Shown here one piece after another: positions 1 to 11,627 of a stretch of 64,000 bases of DNA (the stretch's first letter is position 1; each line of letters opens with the position of its first letter). The notes under the pieces were generated by a model. It was given only the letters and a program-made list of their open reading frames with translations. It was not told the DNA's origin and made no database searches. The stretch is from the NCBI RefSeq assembly GCF_009727055.1, contig NC_052353.1, positions 63,709,088 through 63,773,087 of the forward strand, in the 5' to 3' direction. Made by a program: the position numbers and the translations under genes. The DNA is from Benincasa hispida (taxonomy: Eukaryota; Streptophyta; Magnoliopsida; Cucurbitales; Cucurbitaceae).

Positions 1-497
1 CATTTTTATGGATTCGATATTAGGTGAATCAACCTTTCTATTTTATCATAAAAAATCTATGAAACATAAAAAATAAACAACATAATATCACTATGTTAAT
101 ATAATTTAAATGACAAATATTTTCACTTATTTTTTAAAAAATAAAATATTAATTTAATAATTTAATAATTTCTTTGAATTTTTTAAAAATAAATTTTCCA
201 AAAGTATCTATTAGCATTTTATCATGATACTTTTATCGACATTTTTTTTTGTAAAATTGAGACTTAAATAATTTTCTGTATCGACGTTGACATTTTAAAT
301 ATTGCTTTAAATTATCACATACATTATCCCACTAAACTCAAAATGATAAGGAGAAAAGAAGAAGAAGAAGAAGACGACGACTAAATTTTTTCTTTTAAAG
401 TTGAAAGTAAACATTTTAAAATGAAAAATTATTTCAAATAGTAAAATTGAGAAAATATTTACAAGATATAACAAAATTTTAGAACTACAAATAATAA

Positions 498-592
498 ACG
501 CTGATAGACACGGATAAATTTTATCAATATCTATCAATATCATTGATAGACACGGATAGAAGTCTATCAGTGTCTATTAGCATCTGTCTTTT
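498..592. repeat. short inverted and direct repeat (hairpin-prone)
   Basis: The unit TGATAGACACGGATA occurs twice (near 502 and 545) and is followed by TATCAGTGTCTAT in the opposite sense near 567-580. The segment could fold on itself and looks like a remnant of a small foldback element. No target duplication was identified. Confidence 0.5.
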
Positions 593-865
593 GAGATTTA
601 CATTAATTGTATTGTTACTCCACAATGAATAAATTAATTAAGATTTAAACATATAACATTTTCAAGGACATTTTCAATCTAGCGAATCAAAATCACCCTA
701 AATTGATATATATTATTCACGATTTCAACAAAGTTTAATTTTTGTAACACAAGTTGTTATTTCAAATCCCACCTAGAGCTTTTTTTTCCATTTTTATTTT
801 ATTTTTACCTTTTGAAGAATCTGTTTTTTTTTTCATTACATTTCTTTATTTTTATTTTTTCTTTA

Positions 866-1212
866 TTAATTTTCTTATTTACAAAAAATAATTCTCCAAT
901 ATTTATATTTTATTTTAATTCTGAATTTTGATTTATATATTATTTTAATTTTCAATATGTATGTTGTTTTTTTTATATTTAAAATTTCAACTTCCGGACA
1001 TTTTTTTGTTATTTTTTATATTTTATTTATTAATTTTTCTATTTACAAAAATAATATACTATATTTATATCTTATTTTAATTTTGAATTTTAAAATTTTC
1101 CAGTATTTAGATTTAATATATTATTTTAATTTTCAATATGTATATTAAATATAAAATCAATATGTATATTATTATTATTTTTTTTTTTTATATTTCAACT
1201 TTTGGGCATTAA
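866..1212 (+). repeat. diverged tandem duplication, unit about 170-180 bp
   Basis: The run from TTTCTTATTTACAAAAA (about 870) through TTTTCAATATGTAT (about 950) and a T-rich tail ending in a TTTCAACTT motif is repeated from about 1037 to 1210 with many small changes. It has no coding potential. Confidence 0.5.
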
Positions 1213-1702
1213 GTTTTACTCTGTGTTTATATATTATTTTTAATTCTAATATTTTGAGCATATCTAAAACTGTATAGAATTTTACAATATATAAATTTTG
1301 TTGACTAAGACATTCATTTAGTTTAACTCTAATATTTTATAACCATGTCATTTACATAATAATAATACAGATAAGTTGGATTTGACTTGACATTATTTAA
1401 GACAAATGACTCAAGTTAGAAATGACAGTGTCTATCAGATTTGGGCAACATATAAAGGATATGATATAATTTTGTTATTATATTTAGTTGTCATCGAGAC
1501 TTACTTGTATTAGATGACATAAATTTTTAATAATATATTTTTCGATGTTTAATGTATCACATCTTCTTTATTTATATTATATTGTTACAAAAAAAATAAA
1601 TAAAAAATAAAAAACAAGAAACAAGAAATAGTTATGCAAAGAAATAATTATCAAATAAATTTCTATTTCTATTTTTTTAAAAAAAAATAAAATAGATAGG
1701 AA

Positions 1703-1760
1703 TAGTTATCAAAAGTAATTATGTTTCTTATTAGTTATCAAAAGTAATTATGTTTCTTAT
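1703..1760 (+). repeat. perfect 29-bp tandem duplication
   Basis: The 29-bp unit beginning TAGTTATCAAAAGTAATT occurs back to back at 1703-1731 and 1732-1760 with no difference, so it is a recent slippage or repair event in otherwise unique AT-rich DNA. Confidence 0.85.
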
Positions 1761-4700
1761 TCTAAAAAAAAGAAGAAACGAAAAACAAGAAACAATGAAT
1801 GAAAAATAGAAACTAGGAAACGAGAACGTTATCAATCAACCCAAAATTAATTGTTAAAAAAATCTCAATCCAAAGTGAAATCTTTCCCTTTGGAATAAAT
1901 ACTAATCCTTAAACATTATGATCATGATTTGAATTGAATAGAATGAATTGATATGTACTTGCAGTAAATGTGATTTCATCTAACTGTAAATTTAAATAGT
2001 AAGAATCCACCCTCATTTTCAACAGATTATAATGGTTAACTGCCTAAGTTTGAAAAATTAATAAAATTAGGTTTCGTTCAGCTTTCCTTCAACTTAAGTT
2101 TGAAAAATTAGGTTAGAATGTTTGATAAATAAATACATAAATAACTTATTTTAGATAATAATAATTAAAATAGACTTATAACTAACTTTTTAAATGGTTT
2201 TTTCATAATTTATGATTTTAAATAATTATTTAGTATGATAAATTTTGTTTGTCATAGAATATTAAGGAAAATAACTTTATTAAAAAAAATATCAACATGG
2301 TATATTTTTAAAAAAGATTGATACATTTAACTCATGAAAAATAGAAAAATAGACCTGATTATGTGAGAAATAGATAAATATATAAAATAAATATTTTTTT
2401 TAGAGTATAAAATTGAAAACTAAATATTAATTAAAATTTTTATCTAATTTTAGGAGAATCTAAAAGCTAATAGAAAGTTTTAAAGTAGACGTGAAATTAA
2501 TGTTTTTTTTAAGTGATTTTAATAAATTTAATTTAAATCTTTTTACGAAATGCGAAAAACGGTTAAGAATTTTCCAAATGGTTTTTGACAAAGCTAAAGT
2601 ATAAGAACTAGCCGTGTTTAGATTTAGCTTTCTTAAAAATCTATTACTTTCTTAACCATTTAAATAAATATATTATAAAAATATCATTCTATATTAATAT
2701 ATTATGTCACATCTATTTTCAAATTTTAATTGATTATTTTTTTGATAATAATTATTTTTTCTTAGACTTTTATCGAATAATCTTAAAATAATCGAAATTA
2801 ATTGAAATTCAAATCATCTAAAACTTTTTTAAAAAATTATTATAACAAAATTTAAATTATATCACTATGATAATAACTGAAATAATAAGCTACTTTAACT
2901 CATATAAATAAATTATACTCATTTCGTATTAATTTATACATCGTAACTAATTTTACAACGGTTAATAATTAATTTAAAAGTGACGATAATTTCAATTTCA
3001 AACGGAATATAAAGTTGCTCAATTAACCCAAAAAATCCGTACTGAAAGTCAATGCCAAAAACCTAACTATGTTGCCAATTTATTAGGTCACGCTACAAAT
3101 AATAAATACAACCAAACATTATTTTAATACCCAACTCCAACATAAATATTAACCATTATTTTTTTCATCAGAAATAAAATTTCTAAAATATGCATTCCTA
3201 GCTTAGCTGGCTGATCTCCTTTAATTCTGAACCGCAACATTGCTCGTATATTATATGTGTGTGAATGTATTATGTATGAATGTATTAAATTATACAATTC
3301 TATATAGTAATTTGCTTGGTAAAAGATACTTTAAGACTTGAAATTTTACTCAAGTAACAATTTTATCTTTCAACTATATTATAGCTTACTCCATATTTGG
3401 AGTTTCAAATATAATAATGTTATTTACATAAGTATTTATAATCTACAATTAATAATAGTAAATATTATTTCAAACCTCTCTTTATTAAAATATTGATTAT
3501 TTACTGCCTAGATTAAAATAGCATGCACGCCAAACACATACTATTTATAACTCATACTAGAATAGTTTGTATCTCAAACACGCCCCCAAACGCCTCCTTA
3601 AGATTTGGAGTATGTGCTTATTTTAGTTTGCGAAGTTTTAAAAGCAACAATTTAATTTACCATTAGTTAAACTAACTGTCAAAGTATCTCAAAGACATTT
3701 AGACTCATTATAAATATTAAAAGTGTTATTTTTTGAACTTCAAAAATTACATACAACCATAAATAATTTTATAGACCAAAAGAGTATTTTGCAAATAATA
3801 TATTGGATATTGGCATCAATTACCTTAGGACAACAAAATAGGTCAATCTTGTACAATGTAATTTATTTTTCTTTTTCATGACCAAATGAATATATATATC
3901 CTTCTCTCTCTTCCCATTTTTCATTTTTGGAAGTGAAATAAAATATTTCGCGAGAAATTAGATTGCTTACCAAATTTAGTAGCCAAAATATTTGTTGGGA
4001 AAATGACTGATTTTTTCATCCTTTTCTTAAAGATTATTTTCCTTTGTAGTGTTAATAATATCTATGATTATATATATATATATATATACCTGCTATTCCA
4101 ACAAACATCACCAAATATAAGGACCAAACACTTTATGTGCATTCATATCTTTCTTAAATTTCTTTAGGACCCTTCATATATTTAGAGTAGGTTTTTTTTT
4201 TTATTTTTTATAACCACGTGAATGTAATAATTGACTTTGTTTTTTTTAATAATAATAAATGATTTATGCAAATTTTGTGTACTGACCATTTCGGTTCAAT
4301 TTGATATATCTTGGTGGATTAGACAACCACTTATTATCTCAAAAAGTTGATGGTTCAAATTTTAGATGACAAGTGATTTTATTATTTTTCCAACTCAATT
4401 AAATAAAAACATTTGTGTATAGGATGCAAACAAAAATTAATGAATTATATGCAAACAAAACATTGTTCAAGTAAAAGAGGTTCTCCATGTAATAAAAAAC
4501 CCAAAATTTGACTACTAACATTAAGCATACACATTTCTACTTCTAAAAGATTAAAAGCTTCAAATTTCTTTATTCTATTAATATTTAGTCCATCAACTTC
4601 AAACTTTGAATCTAATCCATCTTAAAATTTATATAACTTTCAAATTCCTCTAATTTATAAGTAATTTTCGATATATGCTACACTTTTTAAAAAAGACAAC

Positions 4701-5275
4701 TTTACCAAACATAAAATCAAAATTTTCTTACCTTATTGGAAGAAGACTATCTAAAGTCTTCCCATGACTCGAGGTTTTTTTCTTTTGTTTTTTGAGGGAG
4801 AGTACAGTGAATGAACTTTGAGTTTGTGTGCTTCTCTCAAGTTTAGCCTACACGAAAAAATTTCTAGAATTTTACAATTTATATATTGAATTGACTATCA
4901 AAGAACATTCAAGTAGAATTGACCCATCCTATCTAGTGGACTATTGTTCGAATCTCAAGTCAAGAAAAATTTGCCTAACTTATTTAAAAAAATTTGATAT
5001 AAGTCAATTCGTGTCTAATTCCATTCTTATAGTTAAAATAAATTAATCTAAATATTTTTAGGATCGCGTTTGAACACATAAACAATTTCTAATTCCAATT
5101 TGTTAGAGTTTTTATATAACAATTCCGGCCACCACAACTGAAAAACCCTCCACATGGCTTAATTACCTAAAAACCCACTAAACTATATAATATATTATTG
5201 GCATTTTTGCATGTAGATTTGTTGGACCAGCAACCACACCATCAAAATCCTCATTAAATTTTCCCACCAAACCAC

Positions 5276-5400
5276 ACCTCTCTCTCTCTAAATTTATATC
5301 AAAATTTAACCCTCCAATTCATCTTTATCACTCTCAATATATATCTTCCATTTTCTTTCCCAAAGAACAGTTTTTTTTTCCTCCCATAATATTAATAATA
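5276..5400 (+). promoter_or_regulatory. probable core promoter and 5' UTR of the GDSL gene
   Basis: A (CT)n tract at 5278-5289 is followed by TATA-like stretches (near 5293-5300 and 5336-5344), then a pyrimidine-rich stretch and the start codon at 5401. CT tracts just upstream of the start are common in plant 5' UTRs. The transcription start site cannot be fixed from sequence alone. Confidence 0.4.
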
Positions 5401-8400
5401 ATGGGGGGTTTCTTGTTCTATGTTAACCAATTATTATTATTGTTCATGTTTATAATAATTTTGAGATTGGGATTCAAAGTTGAAGTTGAAGCTAAAATTC
5501 CAGCCATCATTGTGTTTGGAGATTCATCTGTCGATTCAGGTAATAACAATGTGATTAAAACATTGTTGAAAAGTAATTTTAGGCCTTATGGACGTGATTT
5601 CCTCGCCGGACAACCCACCGGAAGATTCTCTAACGGCAAAGTTCCGCCGGATTTTATTTCTGAAGCTTTTGGTTTGAAACCAACCATTCCGGCTTACTTA
5701 GATCCAGCTTTTACTATTGCCGATTTCGCCACCGGAGTTTGCTTCGCCTCCGCCGGTACTGGCTTCGATAACGCCACCTCCGACGTCCTAGTAAGCCTTC
5801 TCAATTAACGATGTGACTTTAATTGTATCCATGTTTCATCTTTAACCAGCTTCATATCAAATATTTAAAACTTTGTTTGAAAATTGTGTTTATTTTCTCG
5901 TAATTCTTTTATAATAATGTTCATCTTTTTTCTTTCAGAATGTGATACCACTATGGAAGGAAGTGGAGCTTTACAAGGAGTATCAAATGAAACTAAGAGG
6001 GTATCTTGGGAATGAGAAAGCAAATGAAGTGATAAGAGAAGCATTATATTTAGTAAGTTTAGGAACAAACGATTTCTTAGAGAATTACTACACAATTCCT
6101 CGAAGGAGACTTCAATTTAGCATTCAACAATTTGAAGATTTCCTTTTGGAATTGGCAAGAAACTTCATCAAAGAAATTTACAGTGTTGGAGTTAGAAAAA
6201 TTTCATTCACAGGACTCCCTCCAATGGGCTGTTTGCCACTTGAAAGAGCAACAAATGTTATGGCTAATTTTGATTGTGTTGACAAATACAATCTTGTGGC
6301 TTTGGAATTCAACAACAAATTGGAAGCTTTTGTTTGGGATTTGAATACACAGCTCCCTGGTCTTACTATGGTCTTCTCAAATCCTTATCCTATATTTTAT
6401 CAAATCATCACCAACCCTTACTCATTTGGTAAGATATCTTATAACCCCTTTTTTTACTTTTTTTTTTTTTTCCTTTTTAAATCTTTCGATAGTCTCGGGT
6501 GAATTTCAGCATCATATCATGAGATTTTTGTATGAATGTGACTCAATCCTAAAAAAACTAATGAAAACTAACCTTCTATTTATGTCTAGAACATTCCACC
6601 ATTGTCTAGAATGCATTATCACGTTAGAGATGTCTCACCCATCACGAAAGGAATGGAGCCTAACGAGATTTTCATTTTTAATCACTGATTGGTCTGACTG
6701 TTGATTTAATGTCGCACTACTATTTTGGGATGGGAGGGACATCCTTGACGCAATAGTGCATTGTGACATCAATAGAAGGTTAATTTTTATTCGTTTTTTA
6801 AGTTTAGGTCATTATGCATTAATACGTACATAAATGAGTCATTTGTACAAAATTCTCTCATATCATCATCTCTATCATATAAACATTTTATTGGATTTAA
6901 CAATTGATAACGTTAATATTAATTTCAATCGTAAGCAACACATGGACATGTTGCTTTTTGAGAGTGTAGGATTGTTATTGTAGGTCAAATGTCATTAATT
7001 ATTACAATATATGTTTTTTTTAGAAAATCTTATATAAGTATTGCTCAAGTTAAAAACATTTAAGGTATGTTTGAAATATATTTTCAAGTGTTTAATTTAA
7101 AAAATAAGTCATTTTGAAATAAGTGAAATGTTTTGGCAACCACTCAAAATAACTTTTTAAATTTATTTTAATCATTTTTTTTATCAAAAATTTATAAATA
7201 AAAATGATTTTTTTGAAAAACACTTTTTTTTTTCAAATCAATCCAAACATGTCCTTAATTTTAAATTTTTGATGTGATTTCTTGAGGTATAATTGTTGAT
7301 TTATGTGAAAATAATCTTAAAACTTTAAACGAGTGAACAAAAAGTAAGATGTACCTAGTTGGTACTCATTCGAGAAAGAATGTACCTATCTATTATGCAA
7401 CCTTGTACCTAAAAAATTGCCACGTTGTTATTTTTATTTTTTTTTAAAAAATAATAATAATAATAATTATTTTTTTTGTATAAAAATAGGGAGAGTATGG
7501 AAATTAGGTGTAGATTAGATTAGACTACACCTAATCATTGCTGTTAGTTTGAGTACCTATTAATTTTTCTCCTTTTTTTTTTTTTAATTTTTAACTACAT
7601 TGGTATAGATCTCACCCATTGATTGTTTTTATTTTTAAAATTTTAGAGACTATTCTAATTATGGTTTAAATAAACACTATTAAATATAAACTTTTATGAA
7701 AGTAATAATTTAAGGATGTGTTTAATTTAACTTTTAAAGTATTTAATTTTGAAAAAAAAATTGAGATATTTGATAACCACTCAATATAGTATTTAATAAA
7801 ACATATTTTAAATCATTTTTATAAAAAAAAATTAATAAAAATATTTTTTTTGAATTTTTTTTTTTCCCTAATCAATCCAAAGAGGCTTTAAGTCTTCAAA
7901 CTTTAGTTTGTAAGGATTCAGTCTCTATAATTTCAGTTTTATAACAATCTAGACTTAATATTTTAAAAACATTTAAATCCCTACCATGAAATATATATAT
8001 TATTAAAATTTATTGAAATTTCTTACCTATTACGTGGATCAATGAACTGATTAGGAATCAAACATCTTTACAAAACTACAGAGATTAAATCCTTAGATAA
8101 TTAAGGATAATAAGCACCGACATGCAATTTTGACAGAACATTTTATGATACAAAAATGAAATTATTTCTTTTATAAAATTTAGTGACCAGAAATGATTTT
8201 TTAACTTTTATTGACCTCATCAATCTCTAGGAATCGATTGAGGGGAAGGAAAATATCTAAAGTTAGTTTGGTAGGAAAAGAGAAACCACCATTTATATAT
8301 AACACACCACATTGCATTGAGCATAAAAAATTAGGTGACACTCATAAATAACTTCAACAGCTCTGGCAGCCAAATCTGTGGCATTTGGTAGCACAATCTT

Positions 8401-8924
8401 TAAGACACTGCCAATCCAACCTTCTTTCTCTTTACCATTTATGGAAAATTTATAATGCCTAGGCCACTACTCACTTTCTAGACTTGAGTAATATACACTA
8501 TCAACTATATAATCTATCTATCAATAAATTTCTACTAATAATATGATCTATTATCGATAGATTTAAGAGATTAATTTAAATTTTTTTTTATATTTTACTA
8601 TATTTGCTAATAACTTGAACTTGATTGCTATATTTGTAGTTGGTCTGTTATCCATAACGTCAAGTTACAAGTTTTTAGTCTGAACTTTTCCTTCCTATAC
8701 TTCTATTTTATTTTATTTTTGAAATGGTAGGGTATGAGGTGGCTGGAAAGGCATGCTGTGGAACAGGGACATTTGAGATGAGTTATTTGTGCAATCAAGA
8801 AAATTCATTAACTTGTCCAGATGCAAGTAAATATGTGTTTTGGGATGCCTTTCATCCCACACAAAAGACCAACCAAATTATTGTCAACCATTTGCTTCCA
8901 TCTCTTCTTTCCACTTTTAATTAA
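5401..8924 (+). CDS. GDSL esterase/lipase, three exons, 357 aa
   Basis: Exons are 5401-5790, 5939-6428 and 8731-8924. Introns at 5791-5938 and 6429-8730 have GT-AG ends, and the phases join cleanly (1074 nt, 357 residues plus stop). A hydrophobic N-terminus (about residues 9-25) looks like a secretion signal. Family blocks are all present: GDSS with nucleophile Ser42, block II GVCFASAGTG at 112-121, SLGTND with oxyanion Asn174, and WDAFHPTQ with Asp332 and His335 completing the triad. Length is normal for the plant SGNH/GDSL family, which hydrolyses ester or lipid substrates, usually outside the cell. From memory it most resembles the Arabidopsis At2g04570 group; the natural substrate is unknown. 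The unusual point is the 2.3-kb last intron, which hosts two MITEs. No damage is visible, so it is probably functional. Confidence 0.93.
7064..7254. mobile_element. MITE copy 1, in GDSL intron 2
   Basis: This roughly 190-bp AT-rich element begins GGTATGTTTG and ends CAAACATGTCC (imperfect terminal inverted repeats) and is flanked by TTAA on both sides. Two relatives lie at about 7714-7887 and 9391-9574. It has no coding capacity. The TA-type flanks suggest a Harbinger/Tourist-like MITE, but the superfamily is inferred. Confidence 0.6.
7714..7887. mobile_element. MITE copy 2, in GDSL intron 2
   Basis: Diverged relative of the 7064-7254 element: it starts GGATGTGTTTAA, keeps the central 'TTTGATAACCACTCAA' type block, and ends CAATCCAAAGAGGC. 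TTTAA-like flanks are present. It is the most degraded of the three copies. Confidence 0.5.
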
Positions 8925-9390
8925 TTTACTTCTTTTCATTTATAAACAAACAACATTAAAAATTTTCTATTTCAATAACATTATTTTTTATTGCTCATCA
9001 TTTATTTTTATTTCTCCTCTTTTTCATTATCATCATCCATCTCTATGTATCATTATCATTCTTCTCATTCTTTATTAATAATTTATCTTAAAATTTTTGT
9101 CTAAGTTTTGTTGCTACAATCTATATATGATATTGACTTATATACATGACATCAATTAAAAAGGTTGTTTATTCTATAATCTATCTATTGTTACTGTTAT
9201 ATGTGTGTGGCTAAAGCTAATTTTGTGAATAGTTCCCTTTCATAATCTATAGTTTTGAGGTTCGCATTATTGTGTAATGATGGTTGAAAGTAAGGATCTG
9301 TGTGGGGCTATAAAATCCATCAGCTACTATGAATAATATTTAAGTTTAATCAATGAGTAATTCCTTAATATTTATCAATTTCAACGCTAA
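8925..9390. other. 3' flank of the GDSL gene
   Basis: A/T-rich 3' UTR and intergenic sequence following the GDSL stop codon. Several AATAAT/AATAAA-like stretches could direct polyadenylation, but none stands out. No other feature seen. Confidence 0.4.
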
Positions 9391-9574
9391 AGGTGTGTTT
9401 GGAATACATTTCAAGTGTTTAATTTGAAAAATAAGTCATCATGGAAGAAATTGGAGTGTTTGATACTCCTCAAAATAGTTTTTCAAGTGTATTTTAATCC
9501 GTTTTTATCAAAAGTATTTAAATAAAAATGAGTTTTTGAAATTTTTTTTTTTCTCAAGTCAATCCAGATGAGCC
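9391..9574. mobile_element. MITE copy 3, downstream of the GDSL gene
   Basis: Starts AGGTGTGTTTGGAA and ends AATCCAGATGAGCC, flanked by CTAA on both sides. It is the best-preserved of the three copies and is clearly related to the two in GDSL intron 2. Confidence 0.6.
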
Positions 9575-10029
9575 CTAACTATTTGAATAAAACATCAACT
9601 ATATCATATGATCATATATGTACTTTATATATTATATTTATTGATATAAGTGGTAGCAATTTGGAAGCAAATATTTTGAATTATTAATTTTTTAAAATTA
9701 CTTGGTCCATTCTGTGCAGCACCTATTCTTGTGCACCCTACTCAAGTGCTTAATTACAAATTGCCACGTATAAAACTTTTTTTTTAAAAAAAAAATTAAT
9801 AGTTTTTTCCTTTTGTGATTGAATAGGATGCACAAGAAAATAGACGTAACTTGGGCTGTATCGAGAAAATTTTTAGAACTACAGAAATACCATATTCCCC
9901 TTGTTCGCACTATAAATTTATCTTTATAAATATTAATAGACTCTACATTAATATTAGTGGACCCTACTTTATTTTTAAAAGTATGTTGAAGTGGCACATA
10001 ATAAATAAAATATTAAGCTTAATCCTAGG
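9575..10029. other. intergenic DNA before the retrotransposon nest
   Basis: No gene recognised. The phrase AATTGCCACGT occurs here (about 9759) and in GDSL intron 2 (about 7416), hinting at another old repeat family. Retrotransposon LTR sequence begins at about 10030. Confidence 0.35.
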
Positions 10030-11609
10030 ATAATCATAGATAACTTCAGCTTAATCCTGAGTGAGTTGTAAACTCCTTCCTATGAGGGCAATCATTCGAT
10101 CTGTATGGGTGAGAGCGGCCAGATTCGCCAACTCAATATGCCTACCATTTCAGAAATTTGTCTGAATGGGGAGTTGAGAACACAGCTACATGAAATGGAT
10201 TTCACTTCTTTCAGTCTTAAGGAAAGTAGATGATTTTTTCCCTTAATGACTGATTCCGGGTCTTGAACAATACGAAACCTCACTCTGTTACTAGCTAGAG
10301 AGGGTTCTAGTTTATATTTGGACTATAACTAATTGTTCACTGAGGGATCAATGGTACTTAAGGGTTAGATGTAATTACAAGGATAAAATGGTAATTTGAT
10401 CTACGAGTGATTTGTGAAGGGTTAACTCACTGTTGATATAACTAATTGTTCACTGAGGGATCAATGGTACTTAAGGAGTTAGATGTAACTACAAGGATAA
10501 AATGATAATTTGACCTACGAGTGATTTGTGAAGGGTTAACTCACTGTTGATTAGTTATATTAATTAAATAGTTTTATTAATGAATATCGTATCAATAGAG
10601 TTTCTATTCTGTAAGTTCATAAGGTCTCTTTACTAGCTCATTAAGATAAAATAAGGAATAAATAGTTTTAGAATAATTATTCAAGGGAAACTTTATATTA
10701 ATGTGATTAATATAAAGTATAATATATATTGATACATTATAATACATAGTTAATTTTGAATGTGATTTTTAATTAATACTATGCATAAGAGAGATAAATA
10801 TTTTAATGAGATTCAAATTGATATAATGTATATTGATACATTATAATATATAGTTAATTATAAATATGATTTATAATTAATACTACATAATAAATGAGAG
10901 TAATATATTTGAATAAGATTCAAATATTGACTATATGTTAAAATTAAAATGAATAAGGTTCATATTAAAATTATATGTTATAAGAGAGAATTGCATTTTA
11001 ATATGATTAAAATGCATATTATGTAGTTAATTAACTAAAGGTTAGTAGATTGACTATATAATATTACATATATTATAATATTAGTAACTTCTCTAGCGAG
11101 TTATTTGGTTGGTCTTTTTCACGTGGGAGTTAATTAGCTCTTCCCTCTCCATCTGTAAATAAGATACGTATTGAAAATACAGAATGAAGATGATAAGAAC
11201 GTGAAAAAAAATCACTATGGAAAATTGATCTCTCTAAAAAGTTCTCTATGTCATTCCTTCATCTTCCAAAATTCAAATTAGATCCTACAATTCCTTGCCA
11301 GAGAATAGCAAGGAAGTCTAAGTGGTGGTGTCTTGATCTTTGGGGAAGAAAGTTTGGTGTTCGTGTTGTACTGTTCGAGGGAGGAAGACATTGTTCATGA
11401 TTTCGGTGGAGGAGTCTTAGTGAAGAAGAGATTTCTACAAATGTAAGTCTACTTCTTCCCTTCCTCTTTAGAGCAGCATGCTTATAAGGTTTATATGTTT
11501 ATCCCGCTTTTCGTTTTCAGTATGGTACTTCTCTGTATTTTGTTAATTTCGATATTGAAAACCAAATGCACGACGTTCACATGTTTCCACGAGGAATTCG
11601 ATTCCTTCA
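10030..11609 (+). mobile_element. 5' LTR of copia element A, left end truncated
   Basis: It matches the LTR at 14570-16571 from the segment reading 'CCTGAGTGAGTTGT' onward, but about the first 450 bp are missing. The right end is CCTTCA at 11609, directly followed by a primer binding site. A 113-bp tandem duplication lies inside it. The left break at about 10030 has no TG terminus, so this is a deletion edge. Confidence 0.85.
10325..10550 (+). repeat. 113-bp tandem duplication inside the LTR of A
   Basis: The block starting ATAACTAATTGTTCACTGAG is present at 10325-10437 and again at 10438-10550 with only a few changes. Other LTR copies in the window carry the block once. Confidence 0.85.
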
Positions 11610-11611
11610 AA

Positions 11612-11627
11612 TGATATCAGAGCTAGG
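11612..11627 (+). other. tRNA primer binding site of element A
   Basis: TGATATCAGAGCTAGG follows the LTR end after two bases. It is one or two substitutions from the TGGTATCAGAGC-type site complementary to the 3' end of initiator methionine tRNA, the usual primer for Ty1/copia reverse transcription. Confidence 0.8.

Larger units (their letters stand above)
1..5275. other. AT-rich intergenic DNA, no gene recognised
   Basis: Long A/T runs and stops in all frames; the few short ORFs are low-complexity and show no domain I recognise. It holds a GAA/GAC microsatellite near 354-381, short repeats listed separately, and a (TA)n tract at about 4070-4088. The part from about 4700 to 5275 is the upstream flank of the GDSL gene. 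Confidence 0.6.

Noticed and set aside
307..543. 78-codon minus-strand ORF
   Set aside because: Phe/Leu-rich low-complexity translation of AT-rich and GAA-repeat DNA; no domain.
4828..5046. 72-codon ORF upstream of the GDSL gene
   Set aside because: No recognisable motif and no promoter or splice context; chance ORF.
6426..6704. ORF starting at the GDSL exon 2/intron 2 border
   Set aside because: Lies in intron 2; the true reading frame uses the GT at 6429 and rejoins at 8731.
9698..10033. Overlapping ORFs on both strands near 9.7-10.0 kb
   Set aside because: Mutually overlapping, AT-rich, no family; probably chance.
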